Shown here in pieces: positions 18,144-26,888 of a stretch of DNA of 64,000 nucleotides. Below the pieces are notes generated by a model. The model ran no database searches. It saw only the letters and a program-made list of their open reading frames with translations, and had not been told where the DNA came from. How positions within the stretch are numbered: position 1 is the stretch's first letter; each line of letters opens with the position of its first letter. Source of the stretch: Nitrospira defluvii (lineage in GTDB: Bacteria > Nitrospirota > Nitrospiria > Nitrospirales > Nitrospiraceae); assembly GCA_000196815.1 (NCBI GenBank), contig FP929003.1:2379501-2443500 (forward strand), written 5' to 3'. Position numbers and translations under genes: made by a program.

Positions 18144-18266
18144 GTCGCCGACTTTAACTCTTCCGGCCCGGGCCTTGACTTCAGCAGCGTGGAGATTACC
18201 TCCTTTCTAGTACGTAGGATGTTCCAAGGGAACAGCATCAACACATCCACACAAGGAGGTTCCACC

Positions 18267-18722
18267 ATGGCGATTGTACGATGGGATCCGTTCAGGGAAT
18301 TGGAGGAGATGTCCGACCGGTTGAACCGGATGATTGCGCGACCCTCAACCGGCACGCCTGCCGGGCAAGGGAAGGAAGTTATGACCGTTGCCGACTGGAC
18401 CCCGACCGTCGACATCAGCGAAACCGAGAGCGAGTATGCCATTAAGGCTGAACTGCCCGAGGTCAAGAAAGAAGATGTGAAGGTCACGGTCGAAGATGCA
18501 GTCCTCACCATTCAGGGTGAACGAAAACAGGAAAAGGAAGACAAGGGCAAGAAGTACCATCGTATCGAACGGTCGTACGGTCGGTTTGTCCGGAGCTTCA
18601 CACTTCCCGATTCGGTCGACGAGAGCAAGGTAAGGGCAGAGTATGCGGACGGCATCCTGCACCTGCATCTTCCCAAGTCGGAGAAGGCGAAACCGAAACA
18701 GATCGACGTCAAGATCTCCTAA
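18267..18722 (+). CDS. Small heat-shock protein Hsp20
   Basis: 151 residues, class IbpA/Hsp16-type holdase. The N-terminus MAIVRWDPFRELEEM is typical. The alpha-crystallin domain spans about 45-140 (PTVDISETESEYAIKAELP; GVKKED-like VKKEDVKVTVEDAVLTIQGERK; SFTLPDSVDESKVRAEYADGIL). The protein binds unfolding clients in the cytoplasm. AAGGAGG lies upstream of the ATG at 18267; longer frames were rejected on this basis. A strong terminator follows, so it is monocistronic. Confidence 0.92.
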   Translation: MAIVRWDPFRELEEMSDRLNRMIARPSTGTPAGQGKEVMTVADWTPTVDISETESEYAIKAELPEVKKEDVKVTVEDAVLTIQGERKQEKEDKGKKYHRIERSYGRFVRSFTLPDSVDESKVRAEYADGILHLHLPKSEKAKPKQIDVKIS

Positions 18723-18745
18723 CAAGATCAGGTGCCCTGAGAAGG

Positions 18746-18775
18746 AAGGCCCGCCCCCCGCGGGCCTTTTCTTTT
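18746..18775 (+). terminator. Rho-independent terminator
   Basis: GGCCCG (18748-18753) pairs with CGGGCC (18761-18766), extended by AA/TT, followed by TTTTCTTTT. It terminates the Hsp20 transcript. Confidence 0.85.
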
Positions 18776-18952
18776 CCACCCTCCTGCCTGCCATCGACGT
18801 CCATCTCACTGTCGGCCCAGACCGTTCGACTCGCGGGCGGCTGAACGCACGTTCTATTCCCGGACGCAGCCATGCTTGTGCTTCCGCACGGGGACCGTTT
18901 AAGATGCGCGGCTCCAGCACGTCAACCGCCAGCTATTCGAGGAGACCCGACG

Positions 18953-20407
18953 ATGAAGAACGCTTCGCGCACAACCGGCACCGCTGCATCCATGACCACC
19001 TCCACGCGCATGGAGCGCGACACGATGGGAGAACTGCCGGTTCCCTCCAATGCCTATTATGGGGTCCAGACCGCCCGCGCGATCGAGAACTTCCCGATCA
19101 GTTCGCTTCGTATTCCCCGCGCGATGATCCGGGCCATGGGACTCATCAAACGTGCCGCCGCGTCGGTGAACCATTCGTTGAAACTGCTCGACAAGAAGCC
19201 GGCGGACGCCATCGTTCGGGCCGCCACCGAAGTGGTAGAGGGACGCCTGGATGCTGAATTCCCGGTCGATATTTTCCAAACCGGCTCCGGCACCTCGACC
19301 AATATGAATACCAACGAAGTCATCTCCAACCGTGCCACGGAACTGCTCGGCGGCGCCAGGGGCAGCAAGCTGGTGCACCCGAACGACCACGTGAACCTGG
19401 GACAATCCAGCAACGACGTGGTTCCGACCGCCATCCACATTGCGGCTTCGGAAACCATTCAACGGCAATTGATTCCCGCGCTCACCCGGCTGCATAAGGC
19501 GCTCAACGGCAAGGCCCGCGAGTTCGACAAGATCGTCAAGATCGGGCGCACCCACTTGCAGGATGCGACGCCGGTCCGGTTGGGACAGGAATTCGGCGGC
19601 TATGCCAGACAAATTGAATTGGGTATCGCACGGATGAAGCGGGCACAGGCGGCCCTCAGCGAAGTGGCTCTGGGAGGCACCGCCGTCGGCACCGGACTCA
19701 ATTGCCATCCGAAATTCGCCGGCAAGGTCATGGCCATCATTTCGAAAGAAACGGGCTGCGCCTTCAAGGAAGCCGTCGACCACTTCGAAGGACAGTCCGC
19801 CCAGGACTCGTTAGTCGAGGCCAGCGGAGAATTGCGCACCCTGGCGGTCAGCCTGATGAAGATCGCCAACGACATTCGCTGGCTCGGGTCAGGTCCGCGC
19901 TGCGGACTCGGCGAGATCAATCTTCCGGAAACCCAGCCGGGCTCCTCCATCATGCCGGGCAAGGTCAATCCGGTCATCGCGGAATCCGTTACCATGGTCT
20001 GTGCCCAGGTGATCGGGAATGATGTCACGATCACCGTCGGAGGCCAGGCGGCCAATTTCGAATTAATCGTCATGCTACCGGTGATGGCCTACAACCTGCT
20101 GCAGTCCATCGAGCTGCTGGCAACGGCCTCGACGAACTTTGCCGTGAAATGCATTGAGGGGATCAAGGCGAACGAAGAGCGCTGCAAGAGCCTGATCGAG
20201 GAAAGTCTCGCCATGTGCACAGCGCTTGCGCCGGTGATCGGCTACGAAGCGGCCGCAAAACTCGCCAAGGATGCCTATAAGTCCGGCAAGACCGTCCGGG
20301 AAGTGGCTCGCGAACAAAACGTGTTGCCGGAAAAGCGACTCACGCAACTCCTGGATCCCTGGCGTATGACTCAGGCCGGCGGACCGGTCGGCAGTGCAGG
20401 CGGGTAG
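18953..20407 (+). CDS. fumC: Fumarate hydratase, class II
   Basis: 484 residues. Interconverts fumarate and malate. Family signatures visible: TGSGTSTNMNTNEVISNRA, HPNDHVNLGQSSNDVVPTA, GRTHLQDATPVRLGQEF and the superfamily block GSSIMPGKVNP. An N-terminal extension of about 20 residues precedes RMERDTMGELPVP. GAGGAG upstream supports the ATG at 18953 over a longer frame. Aspartase shares the fold, but the fumarase-type GSGTSTNMN and overall sequence favour FumC. Confidence 0.92.
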   Translation: MKNASRTTGTAASMTTSTRMERDTMGELPVPSNAYYGVQTARAIENFPISSLRIPRAMIRAMGLIKRAAASVNHSLKLLDKKPADAIVRAATEVVEGRLDAEFPVDIFQTGSGTSTNMNTNEVISNRATELLGGARGSKLVHPNDHVNLGQSSNDVVPTAIHIAASETIQRQLIPALTRLHKALNGKAREFDKIVKIGRTHLQDATPVRLGQEFGGYARQIELGIARMKRAQAALSEVALGGTAVGTGLNCHPKFAGKVMAIISKETGCAFKEAVDHFEGQSAQDSLVEASGELRTLAVSLMKIANDIRWLGSGPRCGLGEINLPETQPGSSIMPGKVNPVIAESVTMVCAQVIGNDVTITVGGQAANFELIVMLPVMAYNLLQSIELLATASTNFAVKCIEGIKANEERCKSLIEESLAMCTALAPVIGYEAAAKLAKDAYKSGKTVREVAREQNVLPEKRLTQLLDPWRMTQAGGPVGSAGG

Positions 20408-20588
20408 GCAACTGCCTGACCGACGCATCGGGCATGACAATCCGCCACACCGGGGTTCACCGGGGCGGTCGGTGATTTTGACAGCCCGAGGAACCCTGTG
20501 CTAACGTGCGCAAAATTTTTAAACTTTCGACCGTTCGACGGTCTTCGTCAATAATGACTCACTTTCGATATAGATTGAAGGGTAGATA

Positions 20589-21959
20589 ATGAGCGCAACC
20601 GGTTCTGAGACAAGCGGGCATGTCGTAATCGTCGTGGGCGCAGGCCCGGCTGGAATGGCCCTGGCCAAGAAGATGGCGGATGCAGGCCACGAGGTCATCA
20701 TTCTCAATCGCGACATCAAGTTCGGCGGATTGGCCGAGTACGGGATCTTCCCCAGTAAGCTCAAACTGCGTGGTGGGTTGAAAAAGCAATATTGGGAGAT
20801 GCTCGAACAGCCCAATGTCCACTACTTCGGCAACGTCTCCGTCGGGCAGGGTAAGGACCTCACGGTTGAAGATTTGCGCGGATTGGGTGCCAGCGCCGTC
20901 GCCTTCTCCATCGGCGCGCAGGGAACCAAGGCCATCGGGGTCGAAGGAGATTCCGCCAAGGGCGTCTTCCACGCCAAGGACGTGGTCTACCACTTCAATC
21001 GCCTGCCTGGCTTAGGCGACCGTCCGTTCGACATGGGCAAACATGTCGCCATCATCGGCGTCGGCGACGTCATGGTCGACATTGCCCACTGGTTGATCAA
21101 GTATAAGAAGGTGGAGCGCGTCACCGCCATCGCCCGCCGCGGTCCGGTCGAGCGTAAATACAACCCGAAAGAAATCCGGGCCGTCTGCACCAACATGGAT
21201 CAGGACGGCATCGCCACAGAGTTCGCCCGCATCAAGGACCGGCTGGCCGCAGTCGGTCAGAATGCCGACGAAGTGCTGGCGAGCATGACCGCAGAATTCA
21301 CCAAGTGCGAACCGACGGGCAGCCCCTCCAAGATGGGCTTTCGTTTTCTAGCCTCCCCGAAGCGCGTGCTGGTCGACGCCAACAATCGCGTCCGCGCGCT
21401 TGAGATGGAAGAAAATAAGCTGGAGCCGAAAGGGGACGACACTGCCGCCGTCGGACTCAAACAATTGTACGAGTTTCCGGTCGACAGCGTCGTGTTCGCC
21501 GTGGGCGACCGCGTTGATGAAACCGTGGGGCTCCCCTATAAGAACGGCGTCTACGTCACCAACCCGAACAAGACCGGAAATGATCCGGACGATGCCCTCT
21601 TCCAAGCCTATGATGAGAAATCAGGACAGATCGTGGAAGGCATCTTTCTCGCCGGATGGGCCCGCAAAGCCAGCGAAGGTCTGGTGGGTATCGCTAAGCG
21701 GGACGGGGACTGGTGCGCGGAAGTCATCACCCGCTACCTGGCAACTCAAACGACGCGCTCGCGGGGAACGATGGATGGAGTGATCGCGAAACTTCACACT
21801 ATCCTCAAGGAGCGAAAGAGCCGGCCGGTGGACCTCGAAGGGCTCAAGGCGCTGGACGCAGTGGAGAAAGCTCATGCCGCCTCTCCCGACGCGATCGGGG
21901 AGTTTAAATTTGCATCGAACGCCGACATGCTGGCCCACATCGAGCGGGGGCGCGGCTAG
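20589..21959 (+). CDS. Ferredoxin-NADP reductase-like flavoprotein (FprA/adrenodoxin reductase type)
   Basis: 456 residues. An FAD-binding GxGxxG (VVGAGPAGMALAKKM) starts near residue 15, and an NADP-domain motif VAIIGVGDVMVDIAHWL lies near 150. The C-terminal FAD signature GWARKASEGLVGIAKRDG corresponds to the GW(I/A)KRG...G(V/T) motif of FprA and adrenodoxin reductases. The likely job is electron transfer between NADP(H) and ferredoxin, which reductive carbon metabolism would require. It is convergent with nadK. A GltD-like small subunit of glutamate synthase was considered; no N-terminal Fe-S cysteines are present, so this is less likely. Confidence 0.75.
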   Translation: MSATGSETSGHVVIVVGAGPAGMALAKKMADAGHEVIILNRDIKFGGLAEYGIFPSKLKLRGGLKKQYWEMLEQPNVHYFGNVSVGQGKDLTVEDLRGLGASAVAFSIGAQGTKAIGVEGDSAKGVFHAKDVVYHFNRLPGLGDRPFDMGKHVAIIGVGDVMVDIAHWLIKYKKVERVTAIARRGPVERKYNPKEIRAVCTNMDQDGIATEFARIKDRLAAVGQNADEVLASMTAEFTKCEPTGSPSKMGFRFLASPKRVLVDANNRVRALEMEENKLEPKGDDTAAVGLKQLYEFPVDSVVFAVGDRVDETVGLPYKNGVYVTNPNKTGNDPDDALFQAYDEKSGQIVEGIFLAGWARKASEGLVGIAKRDGDWCAEVITRYLATQTTRSRGTMDGVIAKLHTILKERKSRPVDLEGLKALDAVEKAHAASPDAIGEFKFASNADMLAHIERGRG

Positions 21960-21967
21960 CCGCGCCC
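21948..21967. terminator. Perfect palindrome between convergent genes
   Basis: GGGCGCGG CTAG CCGCGCCC forms an 8-base stem with a 4-base loop that contains the stop codon of the flavoprotein gene, 14 bases from the convergent nadK end. It could stop transcription from both sides, though T-runs are absent. Confidence 0.45.
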
Positions 21968-21980
21968 ACCTCGACGCTCG

Positions 21981-22841
21981 TTACCCGTCGCCCCATTTCA
22001 GTTTTTCCCGCAACACCTCATAGTAACTACTCTCCGGGAAACGGATCAGTCTGGTCATGTGCTCGAAGGCCCGGATCTCCGCCGTATCGCCCTGGGTCAA
22101 CGCCACTCCGACCTGGCCGTCGAGCGTCGCCATCGCCCCATCATCCTTACTGGTCAGGATCACTTCAATTTCTGCGCTGGCAGGCACAATCAGAGGTCGA
22201 TGTGTCAACGTGTGCGGACAGATCGGCGTCAGAATCAATGACGGGACCGCCGGGTTGATGATAGGACCGCCGGCTGAAAGCGAGTACGCAGTCGATCCGG
22301 TCGGGGAGCTGATGATCAGACCGTCCCCGCGCAGGTTCGTCACAAACTGTCCCTGGATTGCAATCTTGAGCTCGATCATCCGGGCGAGCGTGCCTTTACT
22401 GATGACGACATCGTTTAAGACCACGCCGCGGGCGACCGTCTCACCGTGCCGGTGAACATGCGTCTTGAGCATCAGTCGCTCATCGAGCACGAAATCGTTT
22501 GCGAACACCCGCTCAAGCGACGGGTACAAATTCTCCAGGACGACTTCGGTCAAGAATCCCAGACCGCCCATATTCACACCGAGAATCGGAATGCCGCGCT
22601 CGCCGGCCAATCGCGCCGCATTGAGCATCGTACCGTCGCCCCCCAACACGAGCAGAACATCGGCCTTGCTGGCGAGATGGGTTTTTTGAAACCCGCCTTG
22701 CTCGCCCAGCAAGGTCGTTGCGGTCGTATCCAGCAGAACATCGATGTTCCGGGAACGAAGCCAAGTGACCACGGCTTGCACGGTGCTTTTCACTTCCGGA
22801 AATTTTGGTTTCGTCAGGATGCCGATGCTCTTACTTTTCAT
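21981..22841 (-). CDS. nadK: NAD kinase
   Basis: 286 residues. Phosphorylates NAD to NADP. The ATP/NAD-kinase signature GGDGT is at 67-71 (VLLVLGGDGTML), with the NE/D-type LNDVVISKG, GDGLIISSPTGSTAYSLSAGGPI and the C-terminal GQ motif (LDGQVGV). Cytoplasmic enzyme. Placed convergent to a putative NADP-linked flavoprotein, a suggestive but not operonic pairing. Confidence 0.93.
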   Translation of the reverse strand: MKSKSIGILTKPKFPEVKSTVQAVVTWLRSRNIDVLLDTTATTLLGEQGGFQKTHLASKADVLLVLGGDGTMLNAARLAGERGIPILGVNMGGLGFLTEVVLENLYPSLERVFANDFVLDERLMLKTHVHRHGETVARGVVLNDVVISKGTLARMIELKIAIQGQFVTNLRGDGLIISSPTGSTAYSLSAGGPIINPAVPSLILTPICPHTLTHRPLIVPASAEIEVILTSKDDGAMATLDGQVGVALTQGDTAEIRAFEHMTRLIRFPESSYYEVLREKLKWGDG

Positions 22842-23009
22842 ACATGAGACCAGATCGCGAGGAGATGAGAAGCCGGTTGAAAGGTGCGGGATTGTATCGG
22901 GATGATTCTTTTACTGTCAAACGAGCATGCAGAGAGGAGGAGATTTTCTCCGTCGCGCGCGGCGCGGTTTCAGCAGTCGCAGCGCGGCGCTCGCGTTTCT
23001 CTCAATACC

Positions 23010-23038
23010 TTGACACCCCATATTGCGCTAGTTAGAAT
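23010..23038 (+). promoter_or_regulatory. Sigma-70 promoter of clpC
   Basis: TTGACA (23010-23015), 17-base spacer, TAGAAT (23033-23038). Transcription would begin about 80 bases before the clpC ATG. Confidence 0.75.
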
Positions 23039-23127
23039 CACATCATCAGTATTTTCGAGCCTTTGACGTGCATTCAATCACTCAGCTAAGGCTTCTCTTA
23101 CAGACCCCATCACCATAAGGAGGCGGG

Positions 23128-25557
23128 ATGTTCGAACGGTTCACGGACAAGGGTCGCAAGATCATCATCCTGGCACGTGAAGAAGCCGAGCGCCATCAGA
23201 ACGATTACCTGGGCACCGAGCACCTGGTGTTGGCCATCCTTCGCGAGACGGATGGGATTGCGCTGATGATCCTCAAGAAAATGGGGCTCTCCACCGAGCA
23301 GATTCGACTCGAAATCGAGCGGAATCTCCCGGGTGGGGGCACAACGATGACCTTCGGGGAAATTCCCTTCAGCCCGCGGGTCAAGAAAGTCATCGAGTAC
23401 GGGGTGGAAGAAGCCCGGTTGCTCGGTCATAACCACATCGGCAGCGAACATCTGCTGCTCGGTCTCCTTCGGGAGGAAGAAGGCATCGGCGGGAAGATTC
23501 TCCGGAGTCTGGGCGCCAACCTCCTGACCGCGCGGCAACTCACCGTCACCTTCCTGCGTAAGTCTGCGCCGCGTGAGCGGGATCGCAAGAGCAATACGCC
23601 GGCTCTCGATGAATTCGGACGCGACCTGACCCAGCTGGCCCAGGAGGGGCAGTTGGATCCTGTCATCGGTCGCGCGGACGAAATCGAGCGGGTCTTGCAG
23701 ATTCTCAGCCGACGGTCGAAAAACAATCCGGTCCTCATCGGCGAATCCGGCGTGGGAAAGACAGCCATCGTCGAAGGACTCGCGCAGCGTATCATCGCGT
23801 CGGAAGTCCCCGACAATCTGCTGTCTCGTCGCGTCATCGCACTCGACCTGGGCTCGCTGGTGGCAGGCACGAAATACCGCGGCCAGTTTGAAGAACGCCT
23901 CAAGGTCGTGATGAAGGAGATCGTGCAGGCCGGGAACATCATTATCTTCATCGACGAATTGCACACGTTGGTCGGGGCAGGGGCGGCAGAAGGATCGATC
24001 GATGCCTCCAACATGCTCAAGCCGGCGTTGTCCCGCGGTGAAATTCAGTGCATCGGCGCCACGACGCTCGACGAATACCGCAAACACATCGAGAAAGACG
24101 GCGCGCTCAAACGTCGCTTCCAACCCATTCACGTGCAGCCGCCCAGCACGGATGAAACGGTACGGATCATCCAGGGCTTGCGGGACCGGTACGAGGAACA
24201 CCATGGGGTGGAAATCACGGAAGATGCCATCGTGGAAGCCGTCAAGTTGGCGGATCGTTATATTACCGACCGGTTCCTTCCGGACAAGGCTATCGACCTG
24301 ATCGACGAAACCGGCTCGCGAGCGAAGTTGCAGACCTACGCGCTGCCGACTGAGCTCAAAGCGCTGGAGCAAGAGCTCAAGAAAATTTCCCGCGATAAAG
24401 AGCTGGCGATCTCGATGCAAAACTTCGAGGAAGCCGTCCGTCATCGCGAAGAAGAAGAGCGTCTGCGAAAGCTCCTCGACGAATCCAAGCGGGAGTGGAA
24501 GAAGAATCAGGAGAAACACAAGCCGACCATCGGCAAGGAAGAAGTCGCGTATGTCGTCTCGAAGATGACCGGCATTCCGCTCTTCAAGTTGGAAGAAGAA
24601 GAGTCCAATAAACTGCTCCGCATGGAAGAATTCCTCCACAAGCGGGTCATCGGACAGAACGAAGCTATTTCGGCTGTGGCGCGTGCCATTCGTCGATCCA
24701 GAGCGGGCCTCAAGGAAGCGAAGAAACCCATCGGCTCCTTCATTTTCCTCGGCCCGACCGGTGTCGGAAAAACGGAATTGGCACGGACCCTCGCGGAGTT
24801 TCTCTTCAACAGCGAAGATGCGCTCATCCGGATCGATATGTCCGAGTATCAGGAAAAGTTCACAAGCTCACGCCTCTTCGGAGCCCCTCCGGGATACGTC
24901 GGCTACGAGGAAGGCGGCCAGCTCACTGAAAAGGTTCGACGTCGTCCTTACTCGGTCGTGCTGTTCGACGAAATCGAGAAAGCGCATCCGGACGTGTTCA
25001 ACGTCCTGCTGCAGGTGCTCGACGACGGTGTCCTCACGGACAGCCTGGGTCGAAAGGTCGATTTCAAGAACACGGTCGTGATCATGACCTCGAACATCGG
25101 CACGAAAATGATCCAAAAAGGCGTCTCGCTCGGATTCCAGAATGATGAAAAGGGCGGACAGGCCTTGCGCCGCAAAGAAGACGTGATGGGAGAACTCAAG
25201 CGTTCGTTCAGCCCGGAGTTCCTGAACCGGATCGACGAAATCGTGATCTTCCATTCCCTGGAGAAGGAGCACTTGATCCACATCCTCGATATCCTGCTGC
25301 ACGAACTGAATCTCCGCCTGATCGACAAGAGCGTCAGCATCGAGGTGGACGACGAAGTGAAACAGTGGCTCATCAAGGAAGGATACGAGCCGCTCTACGG
25401 TGCGCGCCCGATGCGCCGCATCATCCAACGGGCGATCGGCGATCCCCTGTCTGAAGAACTCATCAAGGGTCGCTTCAAGGAGAACCGGAAGATCAAAGTC
25501 GTGCTGCGCGACGGCGCGCCGGCCTTTATCGAGCAGGAAGCGATGGCGGGCGTCTAG
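23128..25557 (+). CDS. clpC: Clp protease ATP-binding subunit ClpC
   Basis: 809 residues, the usual ClpC length. Order: Clp N-domain repeats (about 1-145), first AAA+ module with Walker A GESGVGKT (about 207-214), a middle region with a UVR-like motif ([15 protein letters not shown], about 432), second AAA+ module with GPTGVGKT, and the ClpB D2-small C-terminal domain ([19 protein letters not shown]). ClpC unfolds substrates for ClpP in the cytoplasm. AAGGAGG precedes the ATG and a sigma-70 promoter lies about 90 bases upstream. No mcsA/mcsB or ctsR neighbour is seen. Confidence 0.95.
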   Translation: MFERFTDKGRKIIILAREEAERHQNDYLGTEHLVLAILRETDGIALMILKKMGLSTEQIRLEIERNLPGGGTTMTFGEIPFSPRVKKVIEYGVEEARLLGHNHIGSEHLLLGLLREEEGIGGKILRSLGANLLTARQLTVTFLRKSAPRERDRKSNTPALDEFGRDLTQLAQEGQLDPVIGRADEIERVLQILSRRSKNNPVLIGESGVGKTAIVEGLAQRIIASEVPDNLLSRRVIALDLGSLVAGTKYRGQFEERLKVVMKEIVQAGNIIIFIDELHTLVGAGAAEGSIDASNMLKPALSRGEIQCIGATTLDEYRKHIEKDGALKRRFQPIHVQPPSTDETVRIIQGLRDRYEEHHGVEITEDAIVEAVKLADRYITDRFLPDKAIDLIDETGSRAKLQTYALPTELKALEQELKKISRDKELAISMQNFEEAVRHREEEERLRKLLDESKREWKKNQEKHKPTIGKEEVAYVVSKMTGIPLFKLEEEESNKLLRMEEFLHKRVIGQNEAISAVARAIRRSRAGLKEAKKPIGSFIFLGPTGVGKTELARTLAEFLFNSEDALIRIDMSEYQEKFTSSRLFGAPPGYVGYEEGGQLTEKVRRRPYSVVLFDEIEKAHPDVFNVLLQVLDDGVLTDSLGRKVDFKNTVVIMTSNIGTKMIQKGVSLGFQNDEKGGQALRRKEDVMGELKRSFSPEFLNRIDEIVIFHSLEKEHLIHILDILLHELNLRLIDKSVSIEVDDEVKQWLIKEGYEPLYGARPMRRIIQRAIGDPLSEELIKGRFKENRKIKVVLRDGAPAFIEQEAMAGV

Positions 25558-25617
25558 CGCGAGCGACGACCGTTACGAGAGGATCGACTCGTCGTTGAGA
25601 TCCTAGAGACCACCCGG

Positions 25618-25660
25618 CAACCCCCGCGGTCCGCAACCGGATCCGGGGGTTGTCGTATTT
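25618..25660 (+). terminator. Terminator after clpC
   Basis: CAACCCCCG (25618-25626) pairs with CGGGGGTTG (25644-25652), followed by TCGTATTTTA, 60 bases downstream of the clpC stop. Confidence 0.75.
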
Positions 25661-25804
25661 TACGGCAGGATAGGTGTTGACCCGATTTCCTTACGAACAG
25701 CACCAGACACAGTGTCTGACCACTGCGCCTAGCCCCGCCCCTTGGGATCGCGCACGCTTATATAACCATATTCACATGCCGTCACCCTGTCGGCTGTTTG
25801 TCCT

Positions 25805-26863
25805 ATGACCCCCCCTGCGTCCATGACGATTCTTGGCATCGAAACATCCTGCGACGAGACTGCCGCAGCGGTGCTCGACGGTGAAGGCCATGTTCTGGCC
25901 AACGTGATTTCTTCCCAGCACACCGTCCATGAACGGTTCGGCGGGGTGGTGCCGGAGTTGGCCTCACGTGCTCATATTCAAAATGTGGATCACGTCACAC
26001 GTCGGGCTCTGGACGCAGCAGGCCTCACCTGGCAGGACCTCGGCGCCATCGCCGTCACCCAAGGTCCGGGCCTGGCCGGCGCCCTGCTGGTGGGTATTAG
26101 TTACGCCAAATCCTTAGCCTACGCGCTGGGCATTCCACTGGTGGGCGTAAGTCACCTCGAAGGCCACATCGCCTCAGCCTGGATCGACCGCCCGTCATTC
26201 CCGAGAACCTGCGTCGTGTTGATCGCGTCGGGCGGACATACGCATCTCTTCCACGCCGACGAATCCGGCGGGCTCCGCCTCATGGGACGAACGATCGACG
26301 ATGCTGCAGGCGAAGCATTCGACAAGGGCGCACAAATGCTCGGGCTCGGATACCCGGGTGGACCGCTCATCGACCAAGCGGCCAGAAAAGGCAATCCGGT
26401 GACCGTGCGATTTCCTCGATCGCGCGTGAGAACCGGACAACTGGATTTCAGTTTCAGCGGTCTCAAGACAGCCTTGCTCTATCATCTGCAACGCATGGAT
26501 CAGCAAGCCATCACCCGACAACAGGCCGACCTGGCGGCGGGGTATCAGGAAGCGATCGTGGACGTGTTGATCCGTCAGACATTCGCGGCCGTGCGACAGG
26601 CGGGCGTCTCAGCCCTTGCCGTTGTCGGCGGGGTTTCGGCCAATTCTCGGCTGCGAGCACGATTGACGGAGCGGGCAGGCGAGGAGGGGATTGAATTGGG
26701 CCTCCCGGCCCTCTCATACTGCACAGACAATGCAGCCATGATTGCGGCGGCAGGGCAGCGGGCCCTGGAGCAGGGCAGGCTGGCATCCTTCGAGTGCGAG
26801 GCGATGCCGAATTGCGCGTTGCCGGCATCGTCCGGGGGCGGAACGGTGCGTCGCAAATCCTAA
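25805..26863 (+). CDS. tsaD: tRNA threonylcarbamoyladenosine synthase subunit TsaD
   Basis: 352 residues of the Kae1/TsaD ASKHA family that transfers the threonylcarbamoyl group to A37 of ANN-decoding tRNAs. Motifs: ILGIETSCDETAAAV at the N-terminus, the metal-binding HLEGH, VVLIASGGHTHL, DDAAGEAFDKGAQMLGLGYPGG, and VVGGVSANSRLR. Two Met codons (25805 and 25823) are possible; neither has a clear ribosome-binding site. The hflX coding region follows within 26 bases, so the genes are probably cotranscribed. Confidence 0.93.
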   Translation: MTPPASMTILGIETSCDETAAAVLDGEGHVLANVISSQHTVHERFGGVVPELASRAHIQNVDHVTRRALDAAGLTWQDLGAIAVTQGPGLAGALLVGISYAKSLAYALGIPLVGVSHLEGHIASAWIDRPSFPRTCVVLIASGGHTHLFHADESGGLRLMGRTIDDAAGEAFDKGAQMLGLGYPGGPLIDQAARKGNPVTVRFPRSRVRTGQLDFSFSGLKTALLYHLQRMDQQAITRQQADLAAGYQEAIVDVLIRQTFAAVRQAGVSALAVVGGVSANSRLRARLTERAGEEGIELGLPALSYCTDNAAMIAAAGQRALEQGRLASFECEAMPNCALPASSGGGTVRRKS

Positions 26864-26888
26864 CCGTCGAGTCTCAAGGAGCATCACC

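Noticed and set aside
18110-18200. CIRCE or ROSE-type heat-shock control upstream of Hsp20
   Set aside because: The hairpin at 18122-18143 does not match CIRCE (TTAGCACTC-N9-GAGTGCTAA) and lies too far from the ribosome-binding site for a ROSE thermometer.
23110-24639. 509-codon minus-strand open frame opposite clpC
   Set aside because: It lies wholly antisense to the well-supported clpC gene and its translation is a shadow of clpC codon bias (Phe/Leu/Asp-rich), with no family or start signal.
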